Source of the DNA: Hellea sp.
GTDB taxonomy: Bacteria; Pseudomonadota; Alphaproteobacteria; Caulobacterales; Maricaulaceae
DNA length: 42,424 bases
Direction of reading: 5' to 3'
Assembly: GCA_020629135.1 (NCBI GenBank)
Contig: JAHDDX010000015.1
Location: 1-42,424, forward strand
Shown here: piece after piece, positions 42,192 through 42,424 of the stretch
Layout: every line of letters begins with the position of its first letter
How positions within the stretch are numbered: the stretch's first letter is position 1
Notes under the pieces: model-generated
The model's database searches: none
What the model was told of the DNA's origin: nothing
The model's input: only the letters and a program-made list of their open reading frames with translations
Translations under genes and position numbers: made by a program

Positions 42192-42424
42192 CTACGGATA
42201 CTCTGCGGTTTGAGGGTAGGGGCGCAATCTGCCTGATTGAATGCCATTTTCGGCGCCTTTTTTCATGATGGCGATTTCGTCCGGAGCTTGTCCCTGTTCG
42301 ACCCAGTCCTCAAGCGCGCCGAGCAGGTCCATATGATCTGGTGTTGGGGCGCTTAACTCCCAGCAATGTCCGAGCCCGGGTGCCATAAACAATCTGATAA
42401 AATCCTGAGTGCTTTCGAGACCGC
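42192..42424 (-). CDS. Tannase/feruloyl esterase family protein, C-terminal end (partial at window end)
   Basis: The frame is open to the last base, so only the C-terminal 76 codons are visible. The segment DFIRLFMAPGLGHCWELSAP contains the family's catalytic histidine in GHC, followed by LLGALEDWVEQGQAPDEI and RLRPYPQTAEYP, the characteristic end of tannase/feruloyl esterases. Full-length members are about 500-600 aa, secreted, and hydrolyse esters of gallic, ferulic or terephthalic-type acids. It converges with TonB receptor 2 across the terminator. The short visible part limits substrate prediction. Confidence 0.85.
   Translation of the reverse strand, partial: GLESTQDFIRLFMAPGLGHCWELSAPTPDHMDLLGALEDWVEQGQAPDEIAIMKKGAENGIQSGRLRPYPQTAEYP

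Overview
The window looks like chromosomal DNA of a marine-type alphaproteobacterium. The evidence is the fds-type formate dehydrogenase end, large 'Caulobacter/Xanthomonas-type' TonB-dependent receptors, TonB-associated tryptophan-halogenase-like flavoproteins, a GPH sugar symporter and a meta-cleavage operon, all with moderate GC. No taxonomic marker gene (rRNA, ribosomal protein) is present, so the placement (Caulobacterales/Maricaulales/Kordiimonadales-like) is inference. No tRNA, rRNA, CRISPR array or intact insertion sequence was seen.

Region 1 (1-1766, +): 3' end of the formate dehydrogenase alpha subunit gene, fdhD, and a small unidentified gene. Region 2 (1916-5468): a neurotransmitter:sodium symporter (NSS) family transporter divergent from kynureninase, with a kynurenine-formamidase-like hydrolase converging on kynU. 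This looks like a tryptophan/kynurenine uptake and breakdown module. Region 3 (5535-14568): a long, tightly coupled minus-strand aromatic meta-cleavage operon. It encodes a CarAa-like Rieske oxygenase, a meta-cleavage-product (MCP) hydrolase, a 40-aa ORF, a metal-ligand-less M20 homologue, an MhpB-like extradiol dioxygenase, a second MCP hydrolase, 2-hydroxypentadienoate hydratase, acetaldehyde dehydrogenase and 4-hydroxy-2-oxovalerate aldolase. A LysR regulator lies divergent to it.

Region 4 (14592-27608): a glucoside/beta-glucan utilisation locus with glucokinase, an SGLT-like Na+/sugar symporter, a secreted jelly-roll-like protein, a LacI regulator, a GPH symporter, an SMP-30/gluconolactonase lipoprotein, a GH3 lipoprotein beta-glucosidase and a 1102-aa TonB receptor. 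Three promoters carry the same TTGACAACGT element over the -35 box, which makes this a probable single LacI regulon.

Region 5 (27676-33701, -): four consecutive, translationally coupled or closely spaced tryptophan-halogenase-like genes convergent with the TonB receptor. One of the four has lost the catalytic lysine and the WxWxIP motif. A perfect 9-bp-arm inverted repeat lies just upstream of the array. Region 6 (33717-34067): non-coding, with a probable gene remnant.

Region 7 (34068-36664, -): an operon of an MBL-fold hydrolase, a small membrane protein and a duplicated HCCA-isomerase/DsbA-fold protein. Region 8 (36940-42424): a tandem HxlR regulator divergent from an acyl-CoA synthetase, a second TonB receptor, and the C-terminal end of a tannase/feruloyl-esterase-family protein. 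A 16-bp motif (15/16 identical) sits in both the HxlR/ligase promoter and the receptor promoter, suggesting an aromatic-ester or aryl-acid uptake regulon controlled by the HxlR protein.

The best candidates for something new are the halogenase array with its degenerate member, the two promoter-motif regulons, and the mixed Rieske/extradiol operon with a dead-looking M20 protein next to kynurenine genes.
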